Assembly (NCBI GenBank): GCA_963920665.1
Contig: OY987269.1
Location: 8,000,501-8,064,500, forward strand
DNA length: 64,000 bases
Reading direction: 5' to 3'
DNA from: Straminergon stramineum
Lineage: Eukaryota; Streptophyta; Bryopsida; Hypnales; Calliergonaceae
Numbering within the stretch: the stretch's first letter is position 1; each line of letters begins with the position of its first letter. A program made the position numbers and the translations under genes. The notes under the pieces are model-generated. The model saw only the letters and a program-made list of their open reading frames with translations, was not told the DNA's origin and did no database searches. Positions 1 through 12,454 of this stretch are shown here, piece by piece.

Positions 1-3000
1 AGAAAATTAAAGGAGGGTGAATCAAGAGTGTTAGTACAAAAATCATAAACATAACAAGCTAAAGGTTTTCCCTAAGTAGCATCGTCAATCATAAGGGAAG
101 AATCCTCTAGAGTTAGTACACAATACTCAAGTCCTAAACAAGGACTTGAAGGAACAACAAATATACTAAAGTAAAAGTTAATACAACAAAATACTAACAA
201 ATTTCTGCCAAAAACTTGAAAACTAGTATGAGGACAACAAATAACATTTAAAGGGACCCCAATGTCCTTCAAGTCTTACAAAATAAAAACAAAAGGAGCT
301 TGAAATACTCCAAAAACACTATGTTTACAACTTTGGCTCAAAAATGGCCAAAAAGTTCACTTTTATTGGACCAACGTGTTTACAAAGCCAAAATAATGGC
401 TAGAAAGAGGTGATTTGAGAGAAGAATGAGTACCCTTATATACTCTTTCAAAGGCACCCACCTCCTCTCATTTCAACATGGTAAACTTATCAATTAGGAT
501 TTTCATCCTATTTACCAATTTTGACTTTCTACACTAATCCAATTTCTAACTTTTGGAGATTAACTCCAAATCACAAATGGATTGCGCCATTAGCTTCAGA
601 AGGCCATTTTTAGTCGAATTATCCCCCCCCCCCCTTTTCTAACTTCAAAATTTCAACGAAACCTGACACCAACTTAACACCAACTTAATACCAAAAAGGG
701 TTTAAAATCCAACTTTTGAAGTTTGACATTTTTGAGAAAAGTAACTAGCCTAGGCTCTTAAGTAGGTGTAGGGGAGTAAGAAAAGACCTATCTTTAACCT
801 CATTCCGCTTTCGTATGCTCCCAATCCATTGATCAACTCTACCATAATCTTTAAATTTTGTCGATTGTTGAAGAATCTTGCAAGTTCGGATCCTTCTAAC
901 TATCGGAATGTCTTGAAAATTGTTGGAGCATCTTATTAACATAAAAAAACAACTCTAATTTTTTGTGAGATTTTACCGCCACTTGGGGAATTTCTAGGAA
1001 TTTTCCATCGCAGGTTTGGGTTGTTGACCGTTCGGAAAGGCATCTTCTAACTATCAAAAAATTACAAAATGTTTTGTGGAACCTCCCATGGAATCCCACA
1101 ACAAATGTGTAGGCTCATATTTTTATTCTACACATCGGCCTAGGGGGAACAAAATCCACCCCCTTGTTTAATTATCAATGGCCAAGGAATCTTCCACACC
1201 AAAGGGAATCTTGGCAAACCGACTTTGCCGTTGTTTCCCAAGCATGGTTTTAACCCGAAGTCACCCTCCTTAGACTAGGAATTCCTCCACGGTTCCGTCT
1301 TGATATTTTTGACATCTGCAAGGCAATAATTGGGGTTCGACTATTTCGTCGATGAAATGGGGAAATTCAAACCTATCTCCGGGAATTGACCTATATGCCT
1401 CACTAGGGTTCTCTCAACCAATATTAGCCTAGAGATGTCCTTTCTATGTGGGGTTTTGAGCCTGATATGCCTATAACTCGTAATCTATCAAATTACCACA
1501 ATTAGTAGGGTTCTAACCTATTTACAACTTGTAGTTGGGGCATTCTAGCTATAATATTCTAAATATAGAACAAATACCATATTGGATTGTGACACCTTTA
1601 TTTTGGTTCTACACTCTTTAGGGGGCTTTTTGTATATAAAACTGAATTTAAAATAACAAAATGCGAAAAAAAAAAAAAAAAGAGTGAGCTCCTAGTGACA
1701 AATTGGGGGCTCACACATGTTCAAGACACTTGGTGTATGTCTTTCTAACACTCAACTATGAGTGTTAGGGGCATGGGTATAAGTAAAACATGCTTTCTCA
1801 AGATTGAAGTCAAAAATTGCAAAAAAAGATGGTTGCGCTCATAGTAGGCCATCATAAAAACATGGTCAAAAGGACTGCACTCAATTTTGAGTGTGGTTTT
1901 TTTTACCATGTTTTGTTATAGTGTCAACATTGTATCTCTATGATCTCTCATTGAATGATTAGTATGCGAGTAGTTAGCACAAATATTGTCAAATTCTTGT
2001 TGAATGAAATGACTATGTAGAATTTTCTTTGATTGTAATCTCCATAGCCAATGTACTTAGAGTAAGATGAGGGCAAAGGAAGATACTAAATGACCAAGGG
2101 CAAGATTTTGCAAATGCTACCTAAAACAAATCATACTAAGTATGAATTTAAATGTCCCCACCCTCCCTCCTAATCATGCAAGATCACCAAGGAAGGTTAC
2201 AATAGACTAGAATGGCAATGATGGAAGAAATTGTTTAAACTGTTCTTTATGAATTCTTCAAATTCTGGAGAATCCATTACAACATATACCATTGAATCTA
2301 GATAATTCTTTTTGATAAGACTTGACTCGTTTATATGAATACATATATCTCATAATGTTTGTGACAATTCTTGCAAATTCATGAATCGGATATAAAACAT
2401 GAAGTATAGTACTATACATTAGAGAATCTTAGGTATTGGAAAGACGGAAAATGCCTTGAATAGGGATATGAAAATTAGAATTAGTAGAAGTTCAACTACT
2501 CATAATTAAAAGAAAACATCCAAACCCTAACTCGTTGTCGTAAATCCTAAAATAGTTGAAGTACATTTTGTATACGATCTATGGAACAATGAAATTCTAC
2601 TATGGCAACATTGTTATAAAGTGCAACGGACGTAGGTGATCATCTTCATGTTTAATTTTGTCGGGGTCGAGGTTCTACAATTGCATCTAGCCACTTACAT
2701 GTTGGGCAGGTTCCCATGGTCCATAGTTGTGTCAAAAGTAGGTTTATTTTGAATGGATGATTTAGTGTCCTATTGAACAATCTAGGAAGGTTGTAAAGGC
2801 TTGAGATTTCTAAAAACATGCTATAGTGAATGACCTACTAGTAAAGAGAGAATAAAACTAGTAGGGTAGAAATACCATAAACTATGTCAATCCATAAATA
2901 GATTCAATGTATTTGCTCTCGTCATTCAAGGCATAAATGACAAAAGCAAGTACATTGAAACCATTTATGAATCAACACAATTTATAGTATTCCTACTTTA

Positions 3001-3741
3001 TTGTTGTAAAACTTGTGTCATAGTAAAATTCTCTTTTGAATATAACCTATACTAAGTTGTCTTATTAATAAAGGTAATATAGAGTAGCACTTCCTATCAT
3101 TAAAACCTTACCTTGCAAATTAGTATAATTAGTAGGCCAATAACTCATTGAATGGAGAATTAAGATTGATAAATCAGTGTCACACTAACAATTAGAAGAG
3201 CTTAATACTGTGACATTTAATAAGCCTTTTAAAGACATTTTGAAGAGATGAACATATGTAATAGTATCTTCAATTGACTCTTTTCAAACCTTTTGCAGAC
3301 TCACTCTTAGGTGTATGAAAACTTGCATGTTCAACACATAATTTAAGCACTTGTTTGTCACCACCCATGGCTTCCACCATTTTTATTCGAGTGCAATTCA
3401 TCTGACATGCACAAGTGTTTGGGATCTTCAATAGCTGGTGCAAATATGAAACTACAATCCATAGGCACTGGGCAAAACCTCCTCTAAGGTTTAACTTTAG
3501 TCCAATTTTTTTATTTCAATTCAACCAATTATTTTATTGCAAATTTTCTCCATAATCTAACATTCTAACTTGATTTTGGTACTAGCTCCTTTCATTTCAC
3601 CAAGAAGAATGTTTGAAAAAGTGAATGAAATTGCCAAAACCCTTCTAAGAAAACACTAGTGGATTTACAAATATATGAATGAAATCTACTGACAATAAAT
3701 AATATTGTGGATGAATGTACACAAGTAGATGATTCTATCCA
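1..3741. other. AT-rich gene-free stretch
   Basis: No gene is supported. All reading frames are short and broken, and no splice-linked coding pattern is visible. It holds a 12-base C run at 623-634 and a 16-base A run at 1666-1681. The part around 1100-1400 is slightly less AT-rich and could be an old retroelement remnant, but no domain can be read from it. Confidence 0.5.
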
Positions 3742-5470
3742 TTAACCCCTAAATGCCCAAGCCTTTCCAAGTGTGTTTTGACTATGAAAAAAGAGCATAG
3801 GCTTATAGTTATCCCAATCCAAAAAAATGTTTCTTTTTCAAAATTTAACTATATGGATATCTAAAGAGCTTGCTTCTTAGTACGTGTACCAATTTTGAGA
3901 GTATAATTGCAAAGAAATTGTGAGATTATAACAAGAGAAATGTACATTTTCTATTTTTAGTATGTTGTCCCTCCCTACAATGTTTTAGAAATTTGCATAT
4001 AGATTTTATTGGGATTGGAGGTGACATGACCAACTAAAAATTGTATTAGCACACTAAAATGCATTTCCAAAAACCTTAAGTTCAAATGAAGAGCTACCAA
4101 ACTCATTACACAATCCACCTTGCAATTCTTGAATTGTAATTTTTTTGATAAGTAGAAATCACAATTAACTCCAAATCAACATTTGCATGTTTAAATTTTC
4201 AATGGTGAATATTATGAAAACACTTTAACCCCTAAAGGTATTTGACTATGTTTTCACCAGAAACGCTCCAAAACTGTCATCTCTAGTACAAGTACGAAAT
4301 TTTAGAAAAAATACATCTTTGGACAATTGTAACCATAGGATCTTGTAGTACACTAGTTTGGGAAGATGTGGAAAAAATTCCAGAAATATCCACCGTTTGG
4401 ATTGTAAGATATTAGCATTTGAAGTGACAAAAAGCCATTTTTAGGCCCTGCAAAAATCCGGGCAGGTGCACTTCACAAGGCCATATCATTATGAAAAAAT
4501 TCCCCAAATGGTTGTAACTCTTTGGATTCATTCTTCAAGTCATGTTGACTACATGCTTGAAAATTTTTAGAGCATTTGGAATTGTACAACATATAGGAAA
4601 AAAATAGTAAGTTGGAAGAAGTAGAGAATGGTTCAAAATACTAAATTGTTAATAATTTTTTTATGGAATTGAAAAATGCCAATCCCAATGGTCAAATTGC
4701 TGTAATAAACAATCTACACCTCAGGTTTTTATTTTTTTCCAAAAATATTAAAAATTGAGTTAAATAAAGATCTTCAAAGTTTATTTTAGAGTAGAGATTC
4801 CATTACTACCTACAAACTACCCACAACTAAAACTCTTCATAACTTTCATCTCATAAATCAAAATGGAATGATTCAAAGCTTTCCATGTGTATATAAATCA
4901 GGAAAATAAATTTCAAATTTTTATTTTAAAAAAAAGTGATTTTTAAAGAAGTTTTTTTTGCTGCCCGGGCTGCCCGACGAGCAATGAAAACAACATATCA
5001 TACAATAACTTTTTAACCATGTATTCAAAAGTTAGGAAAATTGTTGGGTATTAAAGCTACTCCTCGGGCACATGTTGTGTGAAAATTTCAAAGAAGAAAA
5101 ATAAAAATTCCATTCATAGTGAGTTGCCCAAAATCACTATGTTTCCAAAAAACACCGTTTGGTCCTTTAGGGGTTAATCTTTCCATTGGGACCATTTTCT
5201 GAGCAAATGGATAAGTACATTTTTTTAGATCTCAAATCAAGTAAAATTTGCAAGCTTTACTCTTCCATCAAGATACATATATCCCTTTCAAGACCTCTCA
5301 AAAATTAAGTATTTACCTTTTTCTGTGAAAAATAAAAAATTTCATTAGTTAACCTTTGAAACTACTTGTAAAAATTTTTAAACTAGTCACAAGAATTTAA
5401 CTCCCCATCCCCAAATGAGCTTGAAATTTCAGATCAACCATATATGGTCGGTTGGGCAGTTAGGGGTTAA
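3742..5470. mobile_element. TTAA-flanked TIR element (outer, interrupted)
   Basis: The left end reads TTAA then CCCCTAAATGCCCAA. The right end, reverse-complemented, reads TTAA then CCCCTAACTGCCCAA. The inverted ends therefore match over about 15 bases with one mismatch, and both are bordered by TTAA at 3742-3745 and 5467-5470. A second TTAA element (4225-5177) is inserted inside; removing it leaves about 0.78 kb. There is no coding capacity. A TTAA target duplication with CCC-starting ends fits non-autonomous piggyBac-like elements; the superfamily call is inference. Confidence 0.7.
4225..5177. mobile_element. 950-bp TTAA element, copy 1 (nested)
   Basis: Begins TTAA-CCCCTAAAGG at 4225 and ends CCTTTAGGGG-TTAA at 5177. 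It aligns end to end with the element at 43066-44019 in the same orientation (953 versus 954 bp), including matching subterminal blocks (TTTGACTATGTTTTCAC near the left end, AAACACCGTTT near the right end). It sits inside the element 3742-5470, so it is the younger insertion. It is non-coding. Having two dispersed copies of equal length with the same boundaries is strong support that this is a discrete mobile unit. Confidence 0.82.
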
Positions 5471-5498
5471 GGTAGGAAGTCCATAAAGTGCTTAGGTT

Positions 5499-5607
5499 CT
5501 AAAAGTGTCCACCTCTTGAGATGCACACTATTTTTATATTCTTCTTTCTCATTGCACCATCAATGTGCAAATATATAGTGCACTTTTAAGGAGGTGGACA
5601 CTTTTAG
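5499..5607. mobile_element. 109-bp foldback MITE
   Basis: Starts CTAAAAGTGTCCACCTC and ends with its exact reverse complement, giving a perfect 17-bp terminal inverted repeat around a short AT-rich centre. No copy was found elsewhere in the window. A TA target duplication is possible, because TA lies within both termini, so a mariner-like origin is conceivable but unproven. Confidence 0.65.
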
Positions 5608-6075
5608 TGACCACTACGTTTCAACTTCAAAAATTCATAACTCTTTCCACAAAGTTCCAAAAAACATGAAACAACTTGGGTTAGATGCCAATTCCATTTG
5701 TCTTTCAAAGAAATTTTATTGAAAATTATTTCAAGAAGTTTAACCTTCCCAAATTAATTTTGAACTCATAAATGGGCGTTTGATGGACATCCTGCCAGAA
5801 TCCCTTACTTGCATATATTCCAGCGCTCTACCACCAAAAAAAACCCAAAATAATTGGCCGGTTCAACCCAGTATCGCGCATCAAGGAACAGTAGTTGCAG
5901 ACAAATGGTAAGTTAGTGACTTAGTGTACTTTAGTTGTAGAGCTGGCATTGATGCCAGCACCACTTGCTCTGCGCTCCAACGAGACGTTATTATTCACGC
6001 GGACTGTTGGGCATCCGGGCTGCTTGAGCTCCAGCTTTGTTACGCTATCCTAGTCCATCTCGAATCCGAAGCCAG

Positions 6076-6312
6076 TCGACCTCCTTTCATTGGAAGGAAA
6101 GCACCGAAGTACCTGGAGCTGGAGATGATGAGGAAGACTGGCCTCAATTTGAGCACGTTGAGAGCGCCCACCAGGAGCTCTGCAACTACAAAATGCTGGC
6201 CCCAAATGCCGGCCCCCAGGGCATTTTGCAAATCTTTTCGAAAGAGAGCAATAAAACTACAAAAGATTCAATCGTTAGACGGAAGCCATTCAGAAACGTA
6301 GTCGAGTCCTAG
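6076..6312 (+). CDS. possible orphan 3'-terminal exon, unknown protein
   Basis: A 78-codon open frame follows a plausible acceptor (GCCAG at 6071-6075) and ends in TAG at 6310-6312. Its base composition and third-codon positions are GC-richer than the surroundings. The predicted peptide is hydrophilic, with an acidic stretch (GDDEEDW), a central HQELCNYKMLAPNAG segment and a basic tail (IVRRKPFRNVVES). I do not recognise the family. No upstream exons can be traced in the AT-rich DNA to the left, so this could be the last exon of a gene with long introns, a captured gene fragment or a decayed gene. Calling it coding at all is tentative. Confidence 0.3.
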   Translation, partial: STSFHWKESTEVPGAGDDEEDWPQFEHVESAHQELCNYKMLAPNAGPQGILQIFSKESNKTTKDSIVRRKPFRNVVES

Positions 6313-7617
6313 CTTTCGTCTTGGTGAAAACTTGATTCTGAAAAAATACTCAAACCCCACATGACCATATTCGGGTGACAAATTGCAAGTCACTCTTTGT
6401 TCGAAGGGGGCTGTGATTGTTTCTTACACAATTGATTGTTGTTGTTGGATTGTAATGGTTGATTCGATTCACGGGCTTGAATGCTAAGTTTGTTGTTTTT
6501 CCAACTTATACTTGGGTTGCAACCACATCTACGAGGCTCTTGATTGAGCATGTTTCCAATCTAGAACATCGTTTAGTTATGTTTCTTCATTTATGAAGCC
6601 CCTCTTGCAAGGATTGAAGGCATTGTTCAGTTCACGATGTTTTCAATTTCTTCTCATTGAATCAATTGTGAGCAAGGAAGTCCAGGTGGAACGCTGCGAC
6701 ATGCTTTCAAGATGAAGTCACTTTGCAAATCATAGCAACCTGCATCCGGAAACAAACACCCAAACACTTCCACCCGCATTGCGAGGCTCACCCTTCCTTT
6801 GTTCTTCCGACGGAGTTGTCACCGCACTCTCTCTTCGAGTCTCTCATCAATCTCAGGCGAGGACAAAAAAGAGGAGCGCAATAGACTTACTTCGAAGCAA
6901 GCGAGGAGGACAGGTGAGGGCAGGAAGAAAATGTTCAAACTTCCTGTGGCAGGTCGAGCTGGGGCAGCCGGAATGCGCAACAGTGCTGGGGCTTTCTGCC
7001 TCTGCGTGTTTTGATTGTTTTCTTCCTTCTCCGTTCCTGAGGAGTTGGACCAGAGCATGATTCCTCTGGCGTTTGAGAGCTGTGAAAAACTAGGACGGAA
7101 CATTCAAGTGGTTCGAAATGGCGTCGGTGCTGGTGTGTCCAGAATGAAACCCTCGTCAGAGTAGCATAGTGGCGAGAGTGCGAATAATGAACTCCATGGC
7201 GAGAGACAGTTGGAAAGGGGTCCATAGTGCAGCTTGCGGAGTATCTCTTGAGTGGAACTTAGTTGTTAGAAGGAGAAGGGGCAATGTTTTATTTTCTGTG
7301 GAGATTACCTTTTCTCTTCTCACCATGGCGCTTGTGCTTGGTGTCTGGTAGGTGAGCTCTCGTTCTCTTTGTATTTTGTAGATACTGAAGTTGTCATTCT
7401 CGTATTCCAGATTTGAGAAGTTCAGTGTTCATAATGATTCACATTGCGTGATGGGATTGATTAAGCGCTTTTCTATATGTAGGATTGCTGCTCTCGGACA
7501 TGGCTTATCTGCGTGAGCCAAAGTCTTAGCATGAAATACCAAAAGTAAAGCAGGGTGATCCCTTCTGCAGGTGGCTTGGTCGTGGTCTTGTCTGCTGTCT
7601 GTTAAGTTTTATCCCTG
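6313..7617. other. GC-richer islet without an assignable gene
   Basis: GC content is higher at about 6660-7350, with several overlapping short frames on both strands and promoter- or leader-like pyrimidine stretches. No frame carries a recognisable domain, and no consistent exon chain is visible. It may be the leader or transcribed flank of a decayed gene linked to the candidate exon at 6076-6312. Confidence 0.3.
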
Positions 7618-8005
7618 TAATAGCCAATAAATGATATTTTAAATACAACTAATTCCAATTCGATGAAACAACTTATTTTCAAATTATGGAAACTTTATTT
7701 TGATACTGATCACTTTTGATCTTTTTGTTGCTCAAATGTTATGTTGTTGATTAGATGATATGGGAAAGGACTATTTCAATTGTACAAAGAGAAATTCTAA
7801 CTACAACATAATTTCATCATTGCAATTTTTTATTATCAACTACATGCTTTTAAGTAATTTTCATTTTATAGAATTGTCCATGTTTGATCCCACTTTGGTA
7901 TATCTTGGTGTAGCTTATGAAACTCTTTGTAGCAAGCTCTTGTATGTGACTATTATTAATATCACATAGTGTATGTCAATCTTTAGTTAGAATAGATTGT
8001 ATGAA

Positions 8006-8632
8006 GGGGCAATGGTTAGCTTTGGGTACCCAAAACAGTTGTCTCAACTACAAATGAATGTCAATCCATTCCATTGTATCAAACAACTTCATCTTTTAAA
8101 TATAATAAAATATGATTTCACAAAATCTGGTTTTAACTACCTATATTGCTAATGTATCAAGGAAAAAAAATTCATCACAATCAAAGAATTTTAAGGATTT
8201 TTAATGAATTTTTTAGTTGAAAAAGGAAGTTTTGTCCTAAGTACGTAGAATCCTCAATAACAAGCATTTGGAGTATCAAATAATTTAATTTTAATATTAT
8301 TTTTGGATATGACTTATATTTTGTGGTCCCATATATAAAATAATTAATTTTATCAATAAAAATTTAATAAACTATGCACTATGATGCTTGCAAATCTCAA
8401 CATTTTGTGTTTTTTCTCACCACTATCAATATATCCAAAAAATTGAATTTTTGAAAACAAAACTCATGAAAAATATATATTTTGATCCCGTTGAGGTGCA
8501 AGAATTTTTTTTCCATTTTAGGGTCTTCTATAATTGATCAAAATGAACAAATTAGACAAATTTTGGAGGTTTTAAACAAAAATCACCTAATTAGTGTGTC
8601 TAGAAATTAATACCCAAGGCTAACCATTGCCC
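8006..8632. mobile_element. 0.63-kb MITE with GGGCAATGGTTAGC ends
   Basis: The left end reads GGGCAATGGTTAGCTTTGGG. The right end is its near-exact reverse complement (CCCAAGGCTAACCATTGCCC), giving TIRs of about 20 bp. The right copy of the tandem duplication lacks the whole segment (empty site near 11341-11356), so it is an insertion. It has no coding frame. The target duplication is not clean because the empty-site copy has diverged, so the superfamily is left open. Confidence 0.7.
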
Positions 8633-9317
8633 TAAGTTTATTAACATTCACTTTGAGCTCCAAATTCAATTTTGATTTCCTTATTTTTTTGAAATGACCT
8701 TTGCAAGTTTCAACTTTCAAGGCTTTCAAGAGAGTCTATTTGCAATAAAAGGTTCATTGAATCATTGTTAATTTTGAAAATTAAGAGTAAATCAATGTCT
8801 TTGGTAGTATATATTAGATGAAATGAATGTCAATATAGAAAACATCATCATGGTAAATATTTTTGGGAGCATATGTATTTGATGTTAGAGAATCATATAT
8901 TTATATTTTATCTTATGCATTTGAATTAACCAAAATGTAAACATAAAAATATTAAGGAATTTTCTTAGGGCCATGTGTTCATTTGGTCAGCTCTAATGAC
9001 TTTGTAAGGAATTTTGACATATTATTCAATTATTTTAAAAAAGCTCCAAATTATTGGATTGTATAGGTTATGTTTTGTTTTGTATAATCCAAAATTGCAA
9101 AAGTCATAAGATATTTAACTTCACTATCAATATTATATCTAATAATTTTCAATATTATTGCATTTCTTTTACTTGATGGAAGAGGTTGACATCTTTATTG
9201 GAGGCTTCTAGAAATTCTATCCTACAAGTAAGATGAATTCAAAGCTATGACAGGCCTCATTCTTAACCTTTGGGATTAATTGATATGTAAACTTCTATTT
9301 AAATTCCATCCTTCACT

Positions 9318-9975
9318 CCCCTAAATGCCTCCAAGGCACCAAATTCTAGGGTCGACAATACTTTGAAGTTAAATAAATCCTAACTAAGTTATTCTTTTTA
9401 GTACTTTATATTTTTGAAAAAATCTCTTTGAAGTCTAGTTCTACCATCAAAAATCCAATTTTGAAAAGGAATGATTAAGTTTTTTCTATTTAAGATTTTG
9501 TGCAAGTGTGTTCATTTTAAATCTTGATTTTCTAGTGTTGCGGGCTCTTGGTCATGAGCTTCAATGCACTAGATCTTAGAGGAAAAAATCACATTAGTAA
9601 TTCATTTGAAAAAAATTTGTATAGTAGATTTTAAGAAGTTGTAAATTGATTGGGGTTATGCATGTTTTCCTTTAATCTTCATATTTTTTTGGTGATCAAT
9701 TTTTTAGATTTGACATTTGAGAAGGGGATGGAAAGACTTGAAATCACTTTCATAGTTTTAACACCCTCATGATCAAATATTCTAATCTTTCAATCTATAA
9801 GTGATATTGTTGCATTTTCATTTCCTAAGTATATGTGATCTCTAATATCTTTAGTTTGAATTCATACAATTACAATTTAAAAAGATCGATAAGACTTATC
9901 AAAATGTTGTCTTTTTGTTCAATCTAGAGCAAATTTCAAGAAGCTTAGAAAAGGCTTCAAGCATTTAGGGGTTAA
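9318..9975. mobile_element. 0.66-kb TTAA element in left duplication copy
   Basis: Left end CCCCTAAATGCCT at 9318, preceded by a degraded target (TTCACT). Right end AAGCATTTAGGGG followed by TTAA at 9972-9975. The right copy of the tandem duplication carries a single TTAA at 11987-11990 exactly where this element sits (both continue TATCTTCATTAAAAA), so the empty site is visible. No coding capacity. Confidence 0.78.
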
Positions 9976-10010
9976 TATCTTCATTAAAAAGTAAAATTAT
10001 AGGATATGTA

Positions 10011-10211
10011 TTGCTCAATGCATGTGGCACTATCCCACTTGGGTTACCCACTTTTAGTTTTGCATCAAAGGTTTTAGTAATTGAAGACATTTCCTACAAT
10101 GTTTGTCTTCCTTTCCCAATGTTTTGTCATTATAGTAAAGTGGTGAAATTGACATTGCTAAGAAAATTAGTGTCACAACAAGAAAAAATTTCAGAAATCA
10201 ATACAACATAA
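10011..10211 (+). pseudogene. coding-like remnant, conserved in tandem copy
   Basis: A 66-codon frame has a counterpart at 12021-12224. The two share the segments SYNVCL, FPMFCHYS and EINTT and both end at the same TAA. Conservation of the frame in diverged duplicates hints at former coding function. The family is not recognised, and the flanking sequence has stops in all frames. Confidence 0.35.
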
Positions 10212-10608
10212 GAATATTTCAATCTACATCTAGTTCAAAATAGTGTGAATTGTAGTAAATTAGTATTACAACACTAATAGAACAAATCAATGTAGTGGTT
10301 TTATTAAATGAATGTGAGTTTTTTGAATTATTATTGTTTTTTGAACTTTAACAATATAATAATAGATTATCAACATACACATCATTTTCGAGATGATTTG
10401 GAGACAATACTACACCAAAAATACACGTTATTTAAATTAATGAAAAACATGTCTTATAGCCAATAGGGATTTTCAAGCCTTTGATTATAGAGGGCATACT
10501 TCATGATATTTTATTGAAAGATCCAATTGTTGAACTTATCAAAACACAAGGAAAGTATCTAGTTGAGTAGTTGTGCCTTTAAAAAAGGAATATTTTGAAG
10601 TAGTTTAA

Positions 10609-10980
10609 GATTCAAAAGCTTCTCAATGCCTTAAAAGAACTCTTCAACTCCCGTTAGTTGATTTCAAGTCTTTTCAATATTTGGAGACCCTTCACATTTG
10701 GGTAGAGAATGTTGATGATGATTTTCATAGTATATGGAGAAGAAGATCACATGGTCTTATAAAGTTTGATAGAGAGTCTAATATACAAGTTGCCTTAGAA
10801 GGTGGAGGGCCTTGTGCTAAGCTTCTCAAAAAACTTCATCTACTTTTGTATGGATCGAAAAACATAATTTGTATATACTTTGGATCTTCAAGGGTAGGTG
10901 AAGTTGAATTTGAAGTATTTGTAGAAGATGAAGAACCCATAGAAGTTGATGAATCAAATGGAAACGATCCATTTATGTAA
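10609..10980 (+). pseudogene. open 3' coding remnant, left copy
   Basis: The frame is open from just after a TAA at 10606-10608 to TAA at 10978-10980, about 123 codons. The peptide includes LHIWVENVDDDFHSIW, a GGGPCAKLLKKLHLLL stretch and a very acidic tail (EVFVEDEEPIEVDE). Sequence before 10609, in another frame, encodes a segment (PLIIE-x-IL-x-DILLKD-x-I-x-ELIK) that is also readable in the right copy, so a longer gene has suffered frameshifts here. The family is unknown to me. It could equally be a decayed transposon gene. Confidence 0.35.
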
Positions 10981-12020
10981 TCAATAAATGATATTTTAGT
11001 ATAGCTAATTCAAAATTGATTATACAATTTCTTATCAAATTATAGTCACTTTATTTTTATACACATCAATTTTGATGTTTTTGTTGCTCAAATGTTGTGT
11101 TGTTTGATTAGATGATATAGTAAATGACTATTTCAATTGTATAAAGAGAAATTCTAATTACAAAATAATTTCATCATTGCAATTTTTGATTAGCTACTTG
11201 CTTCTAAGTAATTTTTATTCTATTGGATTTTCCATCTTTGACCCTGTTCTATTATATCTTGTGTAGCTTATGAAACACTTTGTAGCAAGAACTCATCACA
11301 CTTATTAATATCATGTAGTTGATGTCTAACTTCAATTAGAATAGATTGTATCAGGTGTATTATTATTCACTTTTAGCTTCAAAATACCTTTTTGTTGTAC
11401 TTATTTTGAAATAAATGACCTTTGGAGGTTTCAAGTTTTTAGGAGTCTCTAGTTTGCAATAAAAGGTTTATTGAAACATTGTTAATTTTGGAATTAATAG
11501 TAGATCAATGTCTTTGGTAGTATATATTGGATGAAATGAATGTCAATATAGAAAATATCATCATGGTAAATATTTTGGGGAGTATATTTATTTGATGTTG
11601 AAGAATTTTATATTTATATTTTACCTTATGCATTTGAATTAATTGAAATTAACTTTTAAAATATTCAGAAATTTGCTTAAGGCCTTGTATTCATTTGGAT
11701 AGCTTTGGTGACTTTGTAAGAAATTTCAACATATCATATAGAAATTTTAGAAAAGTTTCAAACTATTAAATTGTACATGTTATGTTTGTTCTATGAATTC
11801 TAAAATTGCAAAAGTTATAAGATATTGTAACTTCACTATCAATATTGTATCTAATAATATTCAATATTATTGCATTTTTTTTACTTGATAGAAGAGATTG
11901 ACACTTTTATTGGAAACTCAAAAAAATTCTATCCCACAAGTAAAATGAATTCAAAGCTATGACAAACTTCTATTTGAATTCCATTCTTAATATCTTCATT
12001 AAAAAATCAATTTATAGGAT

Positions 12021-12224
12021 ATGTGTTGCTCAATGTGGCACTCTCCCATACGGGTTGCCCTTTTTTTTATTTCTACATTAAAGATCTTAGCAATTAAAGA
12101 TGTTTCTTATAATGTGTGTCTTCTGTTTCCAATGTTTTGTCATTATAGTGAAGTGGTGAAATTAGCATCACCTAGAAAATTAGTGTCATCACAAGAAAAA
12201 ATTGTAGAAATCAATACAACATAA
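12021..12224 (+). pseudogene. coding-like remnant, tandem partner
   Basis: Counterpart of 10011-10211. It keeps SYNVCL, FPMFCHYS, RKLVS and EINTT and the same stop position, but the N-terminal part is out of register with the left copy, which is consistent with a frameshift in one of them. No family recognised. Confidence 0.33.
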
Positions 12225-12330
12225 GAATGTTTCAATCTACACTAGTTCAAAATAGTGTAAATTCAATAAATTAATGTTACAACTCTAATAGGACAAATCA
12301 ATGTAGTGGTTTTATAAAATAAATGTGAGT

Positions 12331-12365
<35 letters not shown>

Positions 12366-12366
12366 T
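12331..12366. repeat. (TTTA)9 microsatellite
   Basis: Nine uninterrupted TTTA units within the right tandem-duplication copy. The aligned left copy has no such tract. Confidence 0.95.
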
Positions 12367-12454
12367 AACCTCATATAGTAATATGATATCAACACACACA
12401 TCATTTTCTAGATAGTTTGGAGACAATACTACACCAAAAATATTCATTTTTTAA

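Larger units (their letters stand above)
7618..10980. repeat. tandem duplication, left copy
   Basis: This segment is alignable in direct orientation to 10981-12712. Shared landmarks include AATAAATGATATTTTA at the start, TTTGTTGCTCAAATGTT, a GATGATAT block, and the end region around 10010-10680. The left copy is longer because it holds two insertions absent from the right copy: a TIR element at 8006-8632 and a TTAA element at 9318-9975. Divergence is substantial (many substitutions and small indels), so the duplication is old. Confidence 0.7.

Noticed and set aside
1100..1400. Retrotransposon polyprotein fragment
   Set aside because: Slightly GC-richer and codon-like, but stops in all frames and no readable domain; too weak to call.
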